From NCBI RefSeq assembly GCF_001580365.1, contig NZ_CP014480.1, positions 3,618,290 to 3,682,289 on the forward strand: 64,000 nucleotides of DNA, read 5' to 3'. Below, piece by piece: positions 23,800 to 32,572 of the stretch (position 1 is its first letter; every line of letters begins with the position of its first letter). Origin of the DNA: Kocuria turfanensis (lineage in GTDB: Bacteria; Actinomycetota; Actinomycetes; Actinomycetales; Micrococcaceae). The notes under the pieces were generated by a model, which ran no database searches, had not been told where the DNA came from, and saw nothing but the letters and a program-made list of their open reading frames with translations. The position numbers were made by a program, and so were the translations under genes.

Positions 23800-24716
23800 G
23801 CCAGTGGTTGGCCGTGGCCCTCGCGCTGCTCTCGGCCCTGTGCCTGGCCGTCGGCACGCAGAAGCAGGGCAGCGCCGTGGCGGACCGCACGCACGGCCGC
23901 CTGACCCCGCGGGCCCTGATGACGCTGCTGGGCAACCACCGCTGGCTCCTGGGGCTGGGCCTGCTCGGGCTCGGCACGGCGCTCAACGTGGCGGCCCTCG
24001 GCCTCGCCACCGTGACGGTGGTCCAGCCCATCGGCGTCGTGGCCCTGGTGATCACCACCTTGCTGCACGCCCGCCACCGGCGGCTGCGGATCAACCGGCG
24101 GACCTGGGCGGCCATCGGACTGTGCACCGCCGGCGGTGCGGTCTTCGTGACCTGCGCGGTCGCGGCGACGGATCCGGCCCACGGGATCTCGGCGTGGGCG
24201 GAGCGCACCGTGGTCGTCATGCTCGTGGTCCTCGTCTGCGTCCTCGGCGTCGCCGCGGCACTGTTCCGCCACGGCCTCGGCGGGACGTTCTACGTGGTGG
24301 CCGCCGGCATCCTCTACGGATTCGTGGCGGTGCTGGTCCGGCTGACCATCACCCGGATCCAGGGCAGCGCCGGGGGCCCGCTGGACGACGTCAACTGGCT
24401 CGCGATCGGCGCCGCCGCGGTGGCCGCCGCCCTGGGCGGGTGGTTCCTGCAGACCGCGTTCGCCTCCGGGCCCCCGGACCTGGTCATCGCCGGTCTCACC
24501 GTGATCGACCCGATGGTGGGCGTCCTCCTGGGGCTGCTGGTGCTCGGCGAGGCCGGCCCCGGCTTCTCCGTGCTGACCGGCGTGCTCATGACGCTGGCGG
24601 GAGGCGTTGCTATAGTCGGGGTCGCCGTGCTCTCGCAGCACCACCCGGAGGTGCTCGCACGCCGTGCAGAGCTCGCGCACCGGGACCGGCACGCACCGAG
24701 CCGGCCGGGGCCGTGA
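23796..24716 (+). CDS. DMT-family (EamA/NIPA-like) transporter
   Basis: A 306-residue inner-membrane protein with nine or ten helices in two similar halves, beginning VSQWLAVALALLSALCLAVGTQKQG. The blocks LNVAALGLATVTVVQPIGVVALVITTLL and PPDLVIAGLTVIDPMVGVLLGLLVLGE are the paired EamA/NIPA pattern (xxVQPIG and DPxxGxxLG). Substrates of this superfamily range from metabolites to Mg2+. GTG 23796 is preferred because it overlaps the leader ORF stop; GTG 23787 and 23793 are in frame. The C-terminal tail is basic and soluble. Confidence 0.8.
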   Translation: MSQWLAVALALLSALCLAVGTQKQGSAVADRTHGRLTPRALMTLLGNHRWLLGLGLLGLGTALNVAALGLATVTVVQPIGVVALVITTLLHARHRRLRINRRTWAAIGLCTAGGAVFVTCAVAATDPAHGISAWAERTVVVMLVVLVCVLGVAAALFRHGLGGTFYVVAAGILYGFVAVLVRLTITRIQGSAGGPLDDVNWLAIGAAAVAAALGGWFLQTAFASGPPDLVIAGLTVIDPMVGVLLGLLVLGEAGPGFSVLTGVLMTLAGGVAIVGVAVLSQHHPEVLARRAELAHRDRHAPSRPGP

Positions 24717-24763
24717 CCCGCAGGACCTGACCGACCAGCCGACCATCGACCGGGAAGCCACGC

Positions 24764-26017
24764 TTGAGCGCCGAGACCACGACCACCGACCGCCCCCTGA
24801 CCGTGCTGCTGGGCGCCGAGACGTATCCACCGGACGTCAACGGGGCCGCGCAGTTCGGGCACCGGCTCGCCCGGGGCCTGCACGAGCGGGGACACCGGGT
24901 GCACGTGGTCTGCGCCCGGACCGGCCGCGGGCCGTCCGCGCGCGCCGAGGACGACGGCGTCGTCGAGCACCGGCTGCGCTCCCACCGCGCCTTCACCCAC
25001 CCGTACTTCCGGCTCTGCTTCCCGTGGCAGGTGGCCGGGGAGATCCGCCGGGTGTTCGACGAGGTGGACCCCGACGTCGTGCACGTGCAGTGCCACTACA
25101 TCCTCGGCCGGCTGCTCGTGCGCGAGGCCCGGCGGCGGGGCATCCGGACGGTGGGCACCAACCACTTCGTCCCGGAGAACCTGGATCCCTTCCTGCCGTT
25201 CCCGCAGTGGTTCCTCGACCTCTACCGCAAGGTCTCCTGGCGGGACATGGTGCGGGTCTTCGGCCGGTGCGACGTGGTGACCGCCCCCACGCCGCTGGCC
25301 GTGCAGACCATGGTCAGCAACGGCTTCCCGGACACCGTGCTCGCCGTGTCGAACGGGATCCGGATCTCCGACTACGAGGCCCACGCCGGGGAGCACGCGG
25401 ACCACGGCCCGCACCCGACCGTCCTGTTCACCGGCCGTCTCGCGGTGGAGAAGAACGTGGACGTCCTCATCGAGGCCATGTCCCTGCTCCCGGCCGAGCT
25501 CGGCGCCCACCTGGAGCTGGCCGGGGACGGGGAGCAGCGCGCCGCGCTCGAGAAGCTCGCGCTGGCCCTGGGGGTCGGCGACCGGGTGCACTTCCTCGGC
25601 TACGTCCCCGACGAGGAGCTGCGCGCCGCCTACCTGCGGGCCGACGTCTTCTGCCAGCCGGGCACGGCCGAGCTGCAGTCGCTGGTGACCCTGGAGGCGA
25701 TGTCGGCGTCCCGCCCGGTCGTGCTGGCCGACGCCCGGGCCCTGCCGCACCTGGCCGAGGACGGCGTCAACGGCTGGCTGTTCCGCCCCGGGGACGCCCG
25801 CGACCTGGCGCACAAGCTGGGCCTAGTGCTCGGGGCGACCGCCGAGGAGCGGGCCCGGATGGGACGGGAGAGCCGCCGCAAGGTGGCCCAGCACAGCTTC
25901 CCGCGCACCCTGGAGACGTTCCTGCGGATCTACTGCGGCGAGCAGCCCGATCCCGGGCCCGACCGCGGCGGGCGGCCGCGCCGACTGCGGACCCGGCTGG
26001 GCGCCCTGGTGCGGTAA
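24764..26017 (+). CDS. GT4-family glycosyltransferase (mannosyl/glycolipid type)
   Basis: A 417-residue cytosolic or membrane-associated GT-B glycosyltransferase. The N-domain has VLLGAETYPPDVNGAAQFGHRLARGL with the glycine-rich acceptor loop. The C-domain has SNGIRISDYE, VLFTGRLAVEKNVDVLIEAM, and the donor-binding E-x7-E motif ELQSLVTLEAMS with SRPVVLAD. It resembles the GDP-mannose-dependent alpha-mannosyltransferases of actinobacterial glycolipid synthesis. The start is TTG 24764, with GGGAAG upstream. It is followed directly by a tRNA gene. Donor and acceptor are inferred only. Confidence 0.85.
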   Translation: MSAETTTTDRPLTVLLGAETYPPDVNGAAQFGHRLARGLHERGHRVHVVCARTGRGPSARAEDDGVVEHRLRSHRAFTHPYFRLCFPWQVAGEIRRVFDEVDPDVVHVQCHYILGRLLVREARRRGIRTVGTNHFVPENLDPFLPFPQWFLDLYRKVSWRDMVRVFGRCDVVTAPTPLAVQTMVSNGFPDTVLAVSNGIRISDYEAHAGEHADHGPHPTVLFTGRLAVEKNVDVLIEAMSLLPAELGAHLELAGDGEQRAALEKLALALGVGDRVHFLGYVPDEELRAAYLRADVFCQPGTAELQSLVTLEAMSASRPVVLADARALPHLAEDGVNGWLFRPGDARDLAHKLGLVLGATAEERARMGRESRRKVAQHSFPRTLETFLRIYCGEQPDPGPDRGGRPRRLRTRLGALVR

Positions 26018-26047
26018 CGTGGTCTGCGCCGCCGGCCCGCCCGGCGC

Positions 26048-26121
26048 GGGGCCGTAGCTCAGCTGGTCAGAGCAGAGGACTCATAATCCTTCGGTCGTGG
26101 GTTCAAGCCCCACCGGCCCTA
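26048..26121 (+). tRNA. tRNA with CAT anticodon (elongator Met, or Ile2 if lysidine-modified)
   Basis: A 74-base cloverleaf. Acceptor GGGGCCG (26048-26054) pairs with CGGCCCT (26114-26120, one G-T pair), with discriminator A26121. The anticodon stem GAGGA/TCCTT holds the loop CTCATAA with anticodon CAT at 26082-26084. The T loop is TTCAAGC. CCA is not encoded. The initiator-type mismatch at 1:72 is absent, so it is not tRNA-fMet. A CAT anticodon alone cannot separate elongator Met from Ile2. Confidence 0.93.
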
Positions 26122-26252
26122 CTCCCGCACCCCTGTCACCGCGTTCGCCCGGTGGGAGGGGTGCCTCACTGTCCCCGGGCGGGTGCGCGCCGCGGCCGGA
26201 TGTGGTGCACTGGTGCTGCGAGGCACGCACCACCGACCGAGGAGATGTCCGG

Positions 26253-26519
26253 ATGACCCGCCGCAGGCCGTGGAGGCCCCTGTCCCTGGCGGCGCTCGCG
26301 CTCGCCGCGCTGACCGGCTGCGACCTCGGCGCCGAGGAGATCCAGCAGGACGTCGAGCAGGGCGCCGAGGAGATCCAGCAGGAGGTCGAGCAGGGCGCGG
26401 AGGACGTCCAGCAGGGCGCCGAGGACGGCGTCGAGGAGGTCGAGCAGGGCCTCGAGGACGCCCGGGACGAGAATGCTCAGGACGAGGGTGCAAGGGACGA
26501 GGGCGGCCAGGACGGCTGA
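26253..26519 (+). CDS. small lipoprotein with Glu/Gln-rich 11-residue repeats
   Basis: An 88-residue protein. The basic start MTRRRPWRP, a hydrophobic stretch and the lipobox ALTGC (Cys23) indicate a lipoprotein. The mature part is almost only acidic repeats: GAEEIQQDVEQ, GAEEIQQEVEQ, GAEDVQQ, GAEDGVEEVEQ, a likely amphipathic or coiled-coil rod, followed by an Asp/Glu/Asn tail. GAGGAG lies eight bases before ATG 26253. Its last 43 bases overlap the 3' end of the convergent M23-like gene. The function is unknown; comparable spacer lipoproteins act in the cell envelope. Confidence 0.65.
   Translation: MTRRRPWRPLSLAALALAALTGCDLGAEEIQQDVEQGAEEIQQEVEQGAEDVQQGAEDGVEEVEQGLEDARDENAQDEGARDEGGQDG
26328..26393 (+). 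repeat. two 33-base direct repeats inside the lipoprotein gene
   Basis: Two adjoining units (26328-26360, 26361-26393), nearly identical, encode GAEEIQQxVEQ. Further diverged units continue to about 26445. The period is a multiple of three, so copy-number change would keep the frame. Confidence 0.75.
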
Positions 26520-27061
26520 GCCGCCGCGTGCGGCCGCTCGGGCACGGGCAGCAGCACCGAGGGCTCCAGGGCGCCGACGAACTGCAGCGGATTGAGGTAG
26601 TCCCCGCCCCGGCGCACGCCCCAGTGCAGGCAGGCCGCGGCCCCGCAGTGGTCGCGCCCGCGCAGCACGCCCACCGCCTGCCCGCGACGGACCCGGTCCC
26701 CGCGCACGAGGGCCGACTCGACGGGCTCGAAGCTCGAGCGCAGGCCGCCGCCGTGGTCCACCGTGAGCACCGGGCGGTCCACCACGAACCCCACGAAGCT
26801 CACGGTGCCGTCGGCGGGGGAGCGCACGGTCGCGCCCGGGGCCGCGGCCAGGTCCACGCCGCGGTGCCCCCGCCCCCAGCGCTGCGCCGGGGCGGCCCAC
26901 TCGCCCACCACCGCCGGCCGCGGCACGAGCGGCCAGACCCAGCCCCGCTCCCCGGAGGCCGGCAGCGGTGTCCCCGCCAGGACGACGACGAGGGCCAGGA
27001 CCACGGCGATCGGCAGGCGCGGCCGGCGGATCGTGCGGGAGCGGGGCGGGACGGGTCTCAT
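26477..27061 (-). CDS. M23-family (LytM-like) peptidase-fold protein, probably exported
   Basis: A 194-residue protein with a signal-like N-terminus (RPRLPIAVVLALVVVLAGTPLPASG) and one M23 domain. HRGVDLAAAPG gives the H-x3-D zinc motif near residue 68, and ACLHWGVRRGGDYLNP stands where active enzymes have H-x-H. The first His there is Cys, paired with Cys in DHCGAAAC. This Cys form is frequent in actinobacterial proteins encoded just before rpsB, so activity may be reduced or the role may be peptidoglycan binding. It diverges from rpsB and overlaps the lipoprotein gene at its 3' end. Confidence 0.85.
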   Translation of the reverse strand: MRPVPPRSRTIRRPRLPIAVVLALVVVLAGTPLPASGERGWVWPLVPRPAVVGEWAAPAQRWGRGHRGVDLAAAPGATVRSPADGTVSFVGFVVDRPVLTVDHGGGLRSSFEPVESALVRGDRVRRGQAVGVLRGRDHCGAAACLHWGVRRGGDYLNPLQFVGALEPSVLLPVPERPHAAAQPSWPPSSLAPSS

Positions 27062-27502
27062 GCCCCCACCCTCGGCCGCGACGGCGCCGCCCGCCGGGCC
27101 CTCCCCGCCGCCTGTGGACGGCCCCGGGCGAAGCCCTGCCCGCGGCCGTGGGTGTGCAGGGGCAACGGGGCCCGTGTAGTACAGTTGACCCCGCAGTGTG
27201 CTCTCTGCGCTCCTCGTGGCGTGCCCTCGTGACCACTCCGGATCCGGCTCCGTGCCGGATCCGACGGCGCGGTGGCGAGCAGCTGACTTCGCGCGCAGCG
27301 CCGCCGGGATCTCCTGTCCCGGCCCGGCCGCCCCGGTCCGCGTTCCCCGTCCCGGCGGGGTGCGGCACGGCGGCCCGGCAGCGGATCCGCCTCGGTTCCG
27401 CTCACCGCTGCGCCAGGGGCTCGTCCGCCGGACGCAGCCGATAACCGTACCCGCGGGCCGGGCGTCGTCGCACGCCCTCCCGCACGAGAACAAGGAGACG
27501 AC
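27062..27502 (+). promoter_or_regulatory. rpsB promoter and long 5' leader
   Basis: A 441-base region without a gene. TACAGT (27180-27185) is a likely -10, giving a leader of about 310 bases. The leader holds a perfect 9-bp hairpin (GGATCCGGC / GCCGGATCC near 27239-27261) and other GC-rich stems before the AAGGAG site. Long leaders of ribosomal-protein S2 genes commonly bind the protein for feedback; this one may too. Confidence 0.45.
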
Positions 27503-28375
27503 ATGTCCGTCGTTACCATGCGCCAGCTCCTCGACAGCGGCGTGCACTTCGGCCACCAGACCCGCCGCTGGAACCCGAAGATGAAGCGCTTCATCTTCAC
27601 CGAGCGCAACGGCATCTACATCATCGACCTCCAGCAGTCGCTGTCCTTCATCGACCGCGCCTACGAGGCCGTCAAGACCACCGTGGCCCACGGCGGCACC
27701 ATCCTGTTCGTCGGCACGAAGAAGCAGGCGCAGGAGGCCATCGCCGAGCAGGCCACCCGCGTGGGGATGCCCTACGTGAACCACCGCTGGCTGGGCGGCA
27801 TGCTCACCAACTTCACCACGGTCTCCAAGCGCATCGAGCGCATGAAGGAGCTCGAGGAGATCGACTTCGACGACGTCGCCGGCTCGCAGTACACCAAGAA
27901 GGAGCTGCTGCTCCTGCGCCGCGAGAAGGAGAAGCTGGAGCGCACCCTCGGCGGCATCCGCAACCTGACCAAGGCCCCGTCCCTGGTCTGGATCGTGGAC
28001 ACCAAGAAGGAGCACCTGGCCGTGGACGAGGCCCAGAAGCTGGGCATCCCCGTCGTCGCGATCCTCGACACCAACTGCGACCCCGACGAGGTCGCCTTCC
28101 CGATCCCGGGCAACGACGACGCGATCCGCTCCGTCAACCTGCTGACCCGCGTGATCGCCGACGCCGTGGCCGAGGGCCTCATGGAGCGCCACAACAAGAA
28201 GTCCGGTGGCGCCGAGCAGGCCGCCGAGCCGATGGCCGAGTGGGAGCGCGAGCTGCTCGAGCAGCACGCCGCCGAGCAGACCGCCGCCCCGGAGGTCTCC
28301 GCCGAGGCCCCGGCCGAGACCGCCGCCCCCGCCGAGACCGCCGCCCCCGCCGAGACCGAGACCGCCGCCGAGTAG
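27503..28375 (+). CDS. rpsB: 30S ribosomal protein S2
   Basis: A 290-residue core 30S protein that starts [27 protein letters not shown], the S2 signature. [12 protein letters not shown] and [15 protein letters not shown] also match. AAGGAG lies eight bases before ATG 27503. Compared with the usual 240 or so residues it carries a C-terminal acidic tail with a repeated PAETAA unit, a common variation in actinobacteria. tsf follows after a hairpin, as in most bacteria. Confidence 0.98.
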   Translation: MSVVTMRQLLDSGVHFGHQTRRWNPKMKRFIFTERNGIYIIDLQQSLSFIDRAYEAVKTTVAHGGTILFVGTKKQAQEAIAEQATRVGMPYVNHRWLGGMLTNFTTVSKRIERMKELEEIDFDDVAGSQYTKKELLLLRREKEKLERTLGGIRNLTKAPSLVWIVDTKKEHLAVDEAQKLGIPVVAILDTNCDPDEVAFPIPGNDDAIRSVNLLTRVIADAVAEGLMERHNKKSGGAEQAAEPMAEWERELLEQHAAEQTAAPEVSAEAPAETAAPAETAAPAETETAAE

Positions 28376-28424
28376 TCTCCGTTCATCGTCCGTTTTCCCC
28401 GGTGGGGCACCATCTCCACCGGAC

Positions 28425-28456
28425 GCCGGCCGGGGCGCCCGCGCGCCCCGGCCGGC
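28425..28456 (+). terminator. hairpin between rpsB and tsf
   Basis: A perfect 14-bp inverted repeat (GCCGGCCGGGGCGC / GCGCCCCGGCCGGC) with a CCGC loop in the 106-base spacer. It is probably a partial terminator or a processing site that sets the S2:EF-Ts ratio. Confidence 0.5.
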
Positions 28457-28481
28457 ACCACCGACTACGTGAGGAGTTCAC

Positions 28482-29312
28482 ATGGCGAACTACACCGCCG
28501 CTGAGATCAAGGCCCTGCGGGAGCGCACCGGCGCCGGCATGCTCGACGTCAAGAAGGCCCTCGACGAGGCCGACGGCGACCTGCAGAAGGCCCAGGAGAT
28601 CATCCGCGTCAAGGGCCTGAAGGGCGTCACCAAGCGCGAGGGCCGCGCCACGGCCGAGGGGCTCGTGGCCGCGCGGGTCGAGGGCACCGTGGGCTACCTG
28701 GTCGAGGTCAACTCCGAGACCGACTTCGTGGCCAAGTCCGCCCCGTTCGTCGAGTTCGGCAACAAGGTCCTCGAGGCCGCCGTCGCCGCCGACGCGAGCT
28801 CCCTCGAGGAGCTCATGGAGGCCCAGGCCGACGGCAAGGCCGTCTCCGAGCTCGTCACCGAGACCGGCGCGCTGCTCGGCGAGAAGGTCGTCGTCCGCCG
28901 CCTCGCCCGGGTCGAGGGGGAGAACGTGGCCGTGTACCTGCACAAGACCTCCAAGGATCTCCCGGCCCAGGTCGGCGTGCTGCTGGCCGCCTCCGGCGCC
29001 CAGGCCGACCAGGTCGCCCACGACGTGGCCGTGCACATCGCCGCGATGTCCCCGACCTTCCTCTCCGAGGAGGACGTGCCCGCCGCGACCGTCGAGTCGG
29101 AGAAGCGCGTGGCCGAGGAGACCGCCCGCGCCGAGGGCAAGCCGGAGAAGATCATCCCGAACATCATCAACGGCCGCCTGAAGGGCTACTACAAGGACGT
29201 CGTCCTGCTCGACCAGGACTTCGCCAAGGACTCCAAGAAGACCGTCGGCAAGGTGCTCGAGGAGGCTGGCGCGACCGCCACGGCCTTCGCCCGCTTCCGC
29301 GTCGGCGCCTGA
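28482..29312 (+). CDS. tsf: elongation factor Ts
   Basis: A 276-residue guanine-nucleotide exchange factor for EF-Tu. The N-terminal UBA-like part ([34 protein letters not shown]) and the hallmark [11 protein letters not shown] are present, followed by the two core subdomains ([23 protein letters not shown]) and the C-terminal module. AGGAG lies close to ATG 28482. It is the second gene of the rpsB-tsf unit, and a 19-bp terminator follows. Confidence 0.98.
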   Translation: MANYTAAEIKALRERTGAGMLDVKKALDEADGDLQKAQEIIRVKGLKGVTKREGRATAEGLVAARVEGTVGYLVEVNSETDFVAKSAPFVEFGNKVLEAAVAADASSLEELMEAQADGKAVSELVTETGALLGEKVVVRRLARVEGENVAVYLHKTSKDLPAQVGVLLAASGAQADQVAHDVAVHIAAMSPTFLSEEDVPAATVESEKRVAEETARAEGKPEKIIPNIINGRLKGYYKDVVLLDQDFAKDSKKTVGKVLEEAGATATAFARFRVGA

Positions 29313-29343
29313 CCGGGTCCGTCCGGGCGCCACGGCGCCCCGC

Positions 29344-29384
29344 CGGAGGGAGGCGACCCTGCACCGCAGGGTCGCCTCCCTCCG
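29344..29384 (+). terminator. very strong terminator after tsf
   Basis: A perfect 19-bp inverted repeat with an ACC loop (left arm 29344-29362, right arm 29366-29384), 31 bases after the tsf stop. It is the longest perfect stem noticed in the window. Confidence 0.85.
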
Positions 29385-29541
29385 TCATACTCGCTCCCAC
29401 CTGCGACGATGCCCCGGAGACCGCCGGCACCGGCGGAGGGCGCGCCGGGTGTTCTGTATGCTGAGGGAGGCCCGGACCCGCTCCGCCCCACCTTCGCGGG
29501 ACCGTGCCCGTCCAGCAGCACCGTCGTCGCCGGGAGGAACC

Positions 29542-30315
29542 ATGCCCACCACTTCAGCGTCCGAGATCCAGGACGAGGCCCTGCGCCTGAGCCGTGGCCC
29601 GCGGGTCACCCCCACGCGGCGCCGGGTCCTGCTGAAGCTCTCGGGCGAGGTCTTCGGCGGCGGCTCCATCGGCGTGGACACCCGCGTGATCCGCGACATC
29701 GCCGAGCAGATCGCCGCGACGGTCGGACAGGTGGAGACCGCGATCGTCGTCGGCGGCGGCAACTTCTTCCGCGGCGCCGAGCTCTCCCAGGCCGGCATGG
29801 ACCGCTCCCGCGCCGACTACATGGGGATGCTCGGCACCGTCATGAACTGCCTGGCCCTGCAGGACTTCCTCGAGCAGTGCGGGGTCGACACGCGGGTGCA
29901 GTCCGCGATCAAGATGGAGCAGGTCGCCGAGGCGTACATCCCGCGGCGCGCCATCCGCCACATGGAGAAGGACCGCGTCGTGATCTTCGGCGCCGGGGCC
30001 GGGCTGCCCTACTTCTCCACCGACACCGTCGCCGCCCAGCGCGCCCTCGAGGTGCACGCGGACGAGGTGCTGATGGCCAAGAACGGGGTCGACGGCGTCT
30101 ACACGGCCGACCCGCGCACGAACCCGGACGCCCAGCGGCTGTCCGCACTGACCTACGACGAGGCCCTGGCCCGCGACATCCGCGTGATGGACCAGACGGC
30201 CTTCAGCCTGTGCCGCGACAACGACGTGACGATGCGCGTGTTCGGCATGCAGGGCGAGGGCAACGTCACCCGCGCGATCCTCGGGGAGCAGATCGGCACC
30301 CTCGTCACCGCCTGA
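29542..30315 (+). CDS. pyrH: UMP kinase
   Basis: A 257-residue amino-acid-kinase-fold enzyme that phosphorylates UMP to UDP. It has [24 protein letters not shown] (phosphate-binding glycine loop), [50 protein letters not shown] and [18 protein letters not shown] 29542 has GGGAGGA eight bases upstream; the longer open frame upstream is not coding. A possible -10, TATGCT, lies at 29457. It heads the pyrH-frr-cdsA series. Confidence 0.97.
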   Translation: MPTTSASEIQDEALRLSRGPRVTPTRRRVLLKLSGEVFGGGSIGVDTRVIRDIAEQIAATVGQVETAIVVGGGNFFRGAELSQAGMDRSRADYMGMLGTVMNCLALQDFLEQCGVDTRVQSAIKMEQVAEAYIPRRAIRHMEKDRVVIFGAGAGLPYFSTDTVAAQRALEVHADEVLMAKNGVDGVYTADPRTNPDAQRLSALTYDEALARDIRVMDQTAFSLCRDNDVTMRVFGMQGEGNVTRAILGEQIGTLVTA

Positions 30316-30338
30316 TCCGGCCCCCGGCGGCCCGGCGC

Positions 30339-30344
30339 TAGACT
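30339..30344 (+). promoter_or_regulatory. -10 element upstream of frr
   Basis: TAGACT, the most repeated -10 form in this window, lies about 100 bases before the frr start, so frr-cdsA can be transcribed apart from pyrH. Confidence 0.4.
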
Positions 30345-30442
30345 GGGGCCAGCATGCCCGGGACGGGCGCCCCCCCGGCGCCGTCCCGGCGGAACCGACC
30401 CCGCGCGGAGGACTCCGTGCGACCCGACGAAGGAGCTCCTAC

Positions 30443-31000
30443 GTGATCTCAGACATCCTGTCCGAAGCGAAGACCAAGATGGGCAAGGCCGTGGACGGCG
30501 CCAAGGAGGACTTCGCCGGCATCCGCACGGGCCGGGCCAATCCCTCCCTCTTCTCCAGCGTCCTCGTCGAGTACTACGGCACGCCCACCCCCCTCCAGCA
30601 GCTCGCCTCCTTCCAGAACCCCGAGGCCCGCACCCTGCTCATCACCCCCTACGACCGCTCGGCGCTGACCGACATCGAGAAGGCGCTGCGCAACTCGGAC
30701 ATCGGCGCCAACCCGGCCAACGACGGCAACGTCATCCGGGTGGTCATGCCGGAGCTGACCCAGGAGCGCCGCAAGGAGTACGTGAAGATCGTCGGGCACA
30801 AGGCCGAGGAGGCCCGGGTGTCGGTGCGCAACATCCGCCGGCACGCCAAGGACCAGATCGAGAAGACCGTCAAGGACGGCGACATCGGCGAGGACGAGGG
30901 CAAGCGCGCCGAGAAGGACCTCGACGCCGTGACCAAGAAGCACATCGAGCAGATCGACGAGATGCTCAAGAACAAGGAAGCGGAGCTGCTGCAGGTCTGA
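30443..31000 (+). CDS. frr: ribosome recycling factor
   Basis: A 185-residue protein that, with EF-G, splits the post-termination ribosome. It shows RTGRANPSLF, VEYYGTPTPLQQLA, ITPYDRSALTDIEKAL, IRVVMPELTQERRKEYVK, VRNIRRHAKD and the helical end EIDEMLKNKEAELLQV. The length is standard. The start is GTG 30443, with AAGGAG seven bases upstream. The stop TGA overlaps the cdsA ATG (TGATG). Confidence 0.98.
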   Translation: MISDILSEAKTKMGKAVDGAKEDFAGIRTGRANPSLFSSVLVEYYGTPTPLQQLASFQNPEARTLLITPYDRSALTDIEKALRNSDIGANPANDGNVIRVVMPELTQERRKEYVKIVGHKAEEARVSVRNIRRHAKDQIEKTVKDGDIGEDEGKRAEKDLDAVTKKHIEQIDEMLKNKEAELLQV

Positions 31001-31944
31001 TGCCGGACCCGCGACCCCCGCACCAGGAGCTGAAGGCTTCCCCGGGACCCGCCGGGGAGGCCTTCCCCTCTCGTGCCCCCGGCACCCGGGACGCGGCGGC
31101 GGGCCACCACCGGGAGCGGCGGCACACCGCACCCTCCCGCGCCGGACGGAACCTGCCGGCCGCCGTGGGCGTCGCCGTGGTGCTCATCGGGACCCTGCTC
31201 GTGGGCCTGTTCGTCCAGCCCGCCGTGCTCGCCCTGCTCGCCGGCACGGCCGCCGGGATCGGGGTCTGGGAGGTCGGGCGGTCGCTGCGCTACCGCGGCA
31301 TCTCCATCCCGCGCGTCCCGGCGGTCACCGCCGGGGTGCTCATGCCCCTCGCCGCGTTCGCCGGCGGGGGAGAGGCCCTCATGATGGCCGTGGTCGTGGG
31401 CCTGACCCTGGTGATCGTGTGGCGGGCGCTGGGCGAGCGGGACGGGATGATCCTGTCCATCATGGGCTCGGTCTTCGCCCTCGTCTGGGTCGGGTTCCTC
31501 CTCAGCATCGCGCTGCTGCTCTACCACACGGACGGCGGGGCGCTGAAGGTGCTCACCGTCATCCTGCTGGCCATCGGCTCTGACACGTGCGGCTACGCCG
31601 TGGGGGTGGTCTGGGGCCGCCACCCCATGGCCCCGAGGATCAGCCCGAAGAAGTCCTGGGAGGGCTTCGCCGGCTCCCTGGGCGGGTCCGTGGTGATCGG
31701 GATCCTGTGCGCCGTGCTGCTGCTCGACCACGCCTGGTGGGAGGGCGCCCTCCTGGCGGTGGCCCTCGTGCTGGCCGCCACCCTCGGCGACTTCTCCGAG
31801 TCCATGGTCAAGCGCGAGCTGGGGATCAAGGACATGGGCACGCTGCTGCCCGGCCACGGGGGCGTGATGGACCGGATCGACTCCATCCTCTTCGCGGTCC
31901 CCGCCGGGTACCTGCTCTTCGAGCTGTTCGCCGCGAGCGCCTGA
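31000..31944 (+). CDS. cdsA: phosphatidate cytidylyltransferase
   Basis: A 314-residue membrane enzyme that makes CDP-diacylglycerol from phosphatidate and CTP for all phospholipids. The first 50 residues are a polar, Pro-rich extension; then come about eight membrane helices. The C-terminal half has SDTCGYAVGVVWGRHPMAPRISPKKSWEG and the CDS signature SMVKRELGIKDMGTLLPGHGG followed by DRIDS. The start ATG overlaps the frr stop. The rlmN gene often found after cdsA in actinobacteria is not here. Confidence 0.95.
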   Translation: MPDPRPPHQELKASPGPAGEAFPSRAPGTRDAAAGHHRERRHTAPSRAGRNLPAAVGVAVVLIGTLLVGLFVQPAVLALLAGTAAGIGVWEVGRSLRYRGISIPRVPAVTAGVLMPLAAFAGGGEALMMAVVVGLTLVIVWRALGERDGMILSIMGSVFALVWVGFLLSIALLLYHTDGGALKVLTVILLAIGSDTCGYAVGVVWGRHPMAPRISPKKSWEGFAGSLGGSVVIGILCAVLLLDHAWWEGALLAVALVLAATLGDFSESMVKRELGIKDMGTLLPGHGGVMDRIDSILFAVPAGYLLFELFAASA

Positions 31945-31969
31945 CCGGGCCGCCCAGGACCGCCCGCCC

Positions 31970-32572
31970 ATGCCCGCCGAGCACGCCGCCGCACGCATCC
32001 CCGCGTCCCGCATCCCCCGCTGCGCCGAGGGCGCGTGGGGCTACGACGTCGCCGAGGTGGACGCCTTCCTCGCCCGCGTGCGGAAGACCCTGGAGGCGCC
32101 CGATCCCGCCCCGGGGGAGGGGTGCGCCCTCCTGCTGAGCACGCAGGTGCGCGCGGCCGTGTTCTCCGGGGCGCGGGGCGGCTACCGCCCGGAGGCCGTC
32201 GACGAGGCCCTGGACGCCGCGGAGGACGCCCTCGCCGCCGCCGAGCGCGAGCAGGTCCTGCGCCTGCGCGGACCCGAGGTCTGGCGGCAGCACGTCGACG
32301 CCCTGACGGGGCTGCTGCGCGGGCGGATCGAGCGGCCGCGCACCCAGCGCTTCCGGCACCCCGGACGGTCCCGGGGGCAGGGCTACTCGGCCGCCCACGT
32401 CGACGTCCTCTGCGAGCGCCTCGGCGCCCGGCTGACGGACTCCGCCCCGCTGGATCCGGCCGAGCTGCGCGGGGCCGTCTTCCCGCTCGCGCACGGCGAG
32501 CGCAGCTACGAGGAGCAGCAGGTGGACGCCTTCCTGGACCGCGCCGTCCAGCTCCTGCTGGCCCTGCGCTGA
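31970..32572 (+). CDS. DivIVA-domain-motif protein with four short repeats
   Basis: A 200-residue soluble protein. The DivIVA N-terminal motif (aromatic-x4-VDAFL) occurs four times: WGYDVAEVDAFLARV (residues 23-37), GYRPEAVDEALD (71-82), GYSAAHVDVLCERL (138-151) and SYEEQQVDAFLDRAV (179-193). The helices between them are short, not the long coiled coil of Wag31/DivIVA. Such proteins are called DivIVA-domain proteins in Micrococcaceae and may bind curved or polar membrane, which is an inference. It is 25 bases after cdsA and probably co-transcribed. ATG 31970 lacks a strong Shine-Dalgarno. Confidence 0.75.
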   Translation: MPAEHAAARIPASRIPRCAEGAWGYDVAEVDAFLARVRKTLEAPDPAPGEGCALLLSTQVRAAVFSGARGGYRPEAVDEALDAAEDALAAAEREQVLRLRGPEVWRQHVDALTGLLRGRIERPRTQRFRHPGRSRGQGYSAAHVDVLCERLGARLTDSAPLDPAELRGAVFPLAHGERSYEEQQVDAFLDRAVQLLLALR

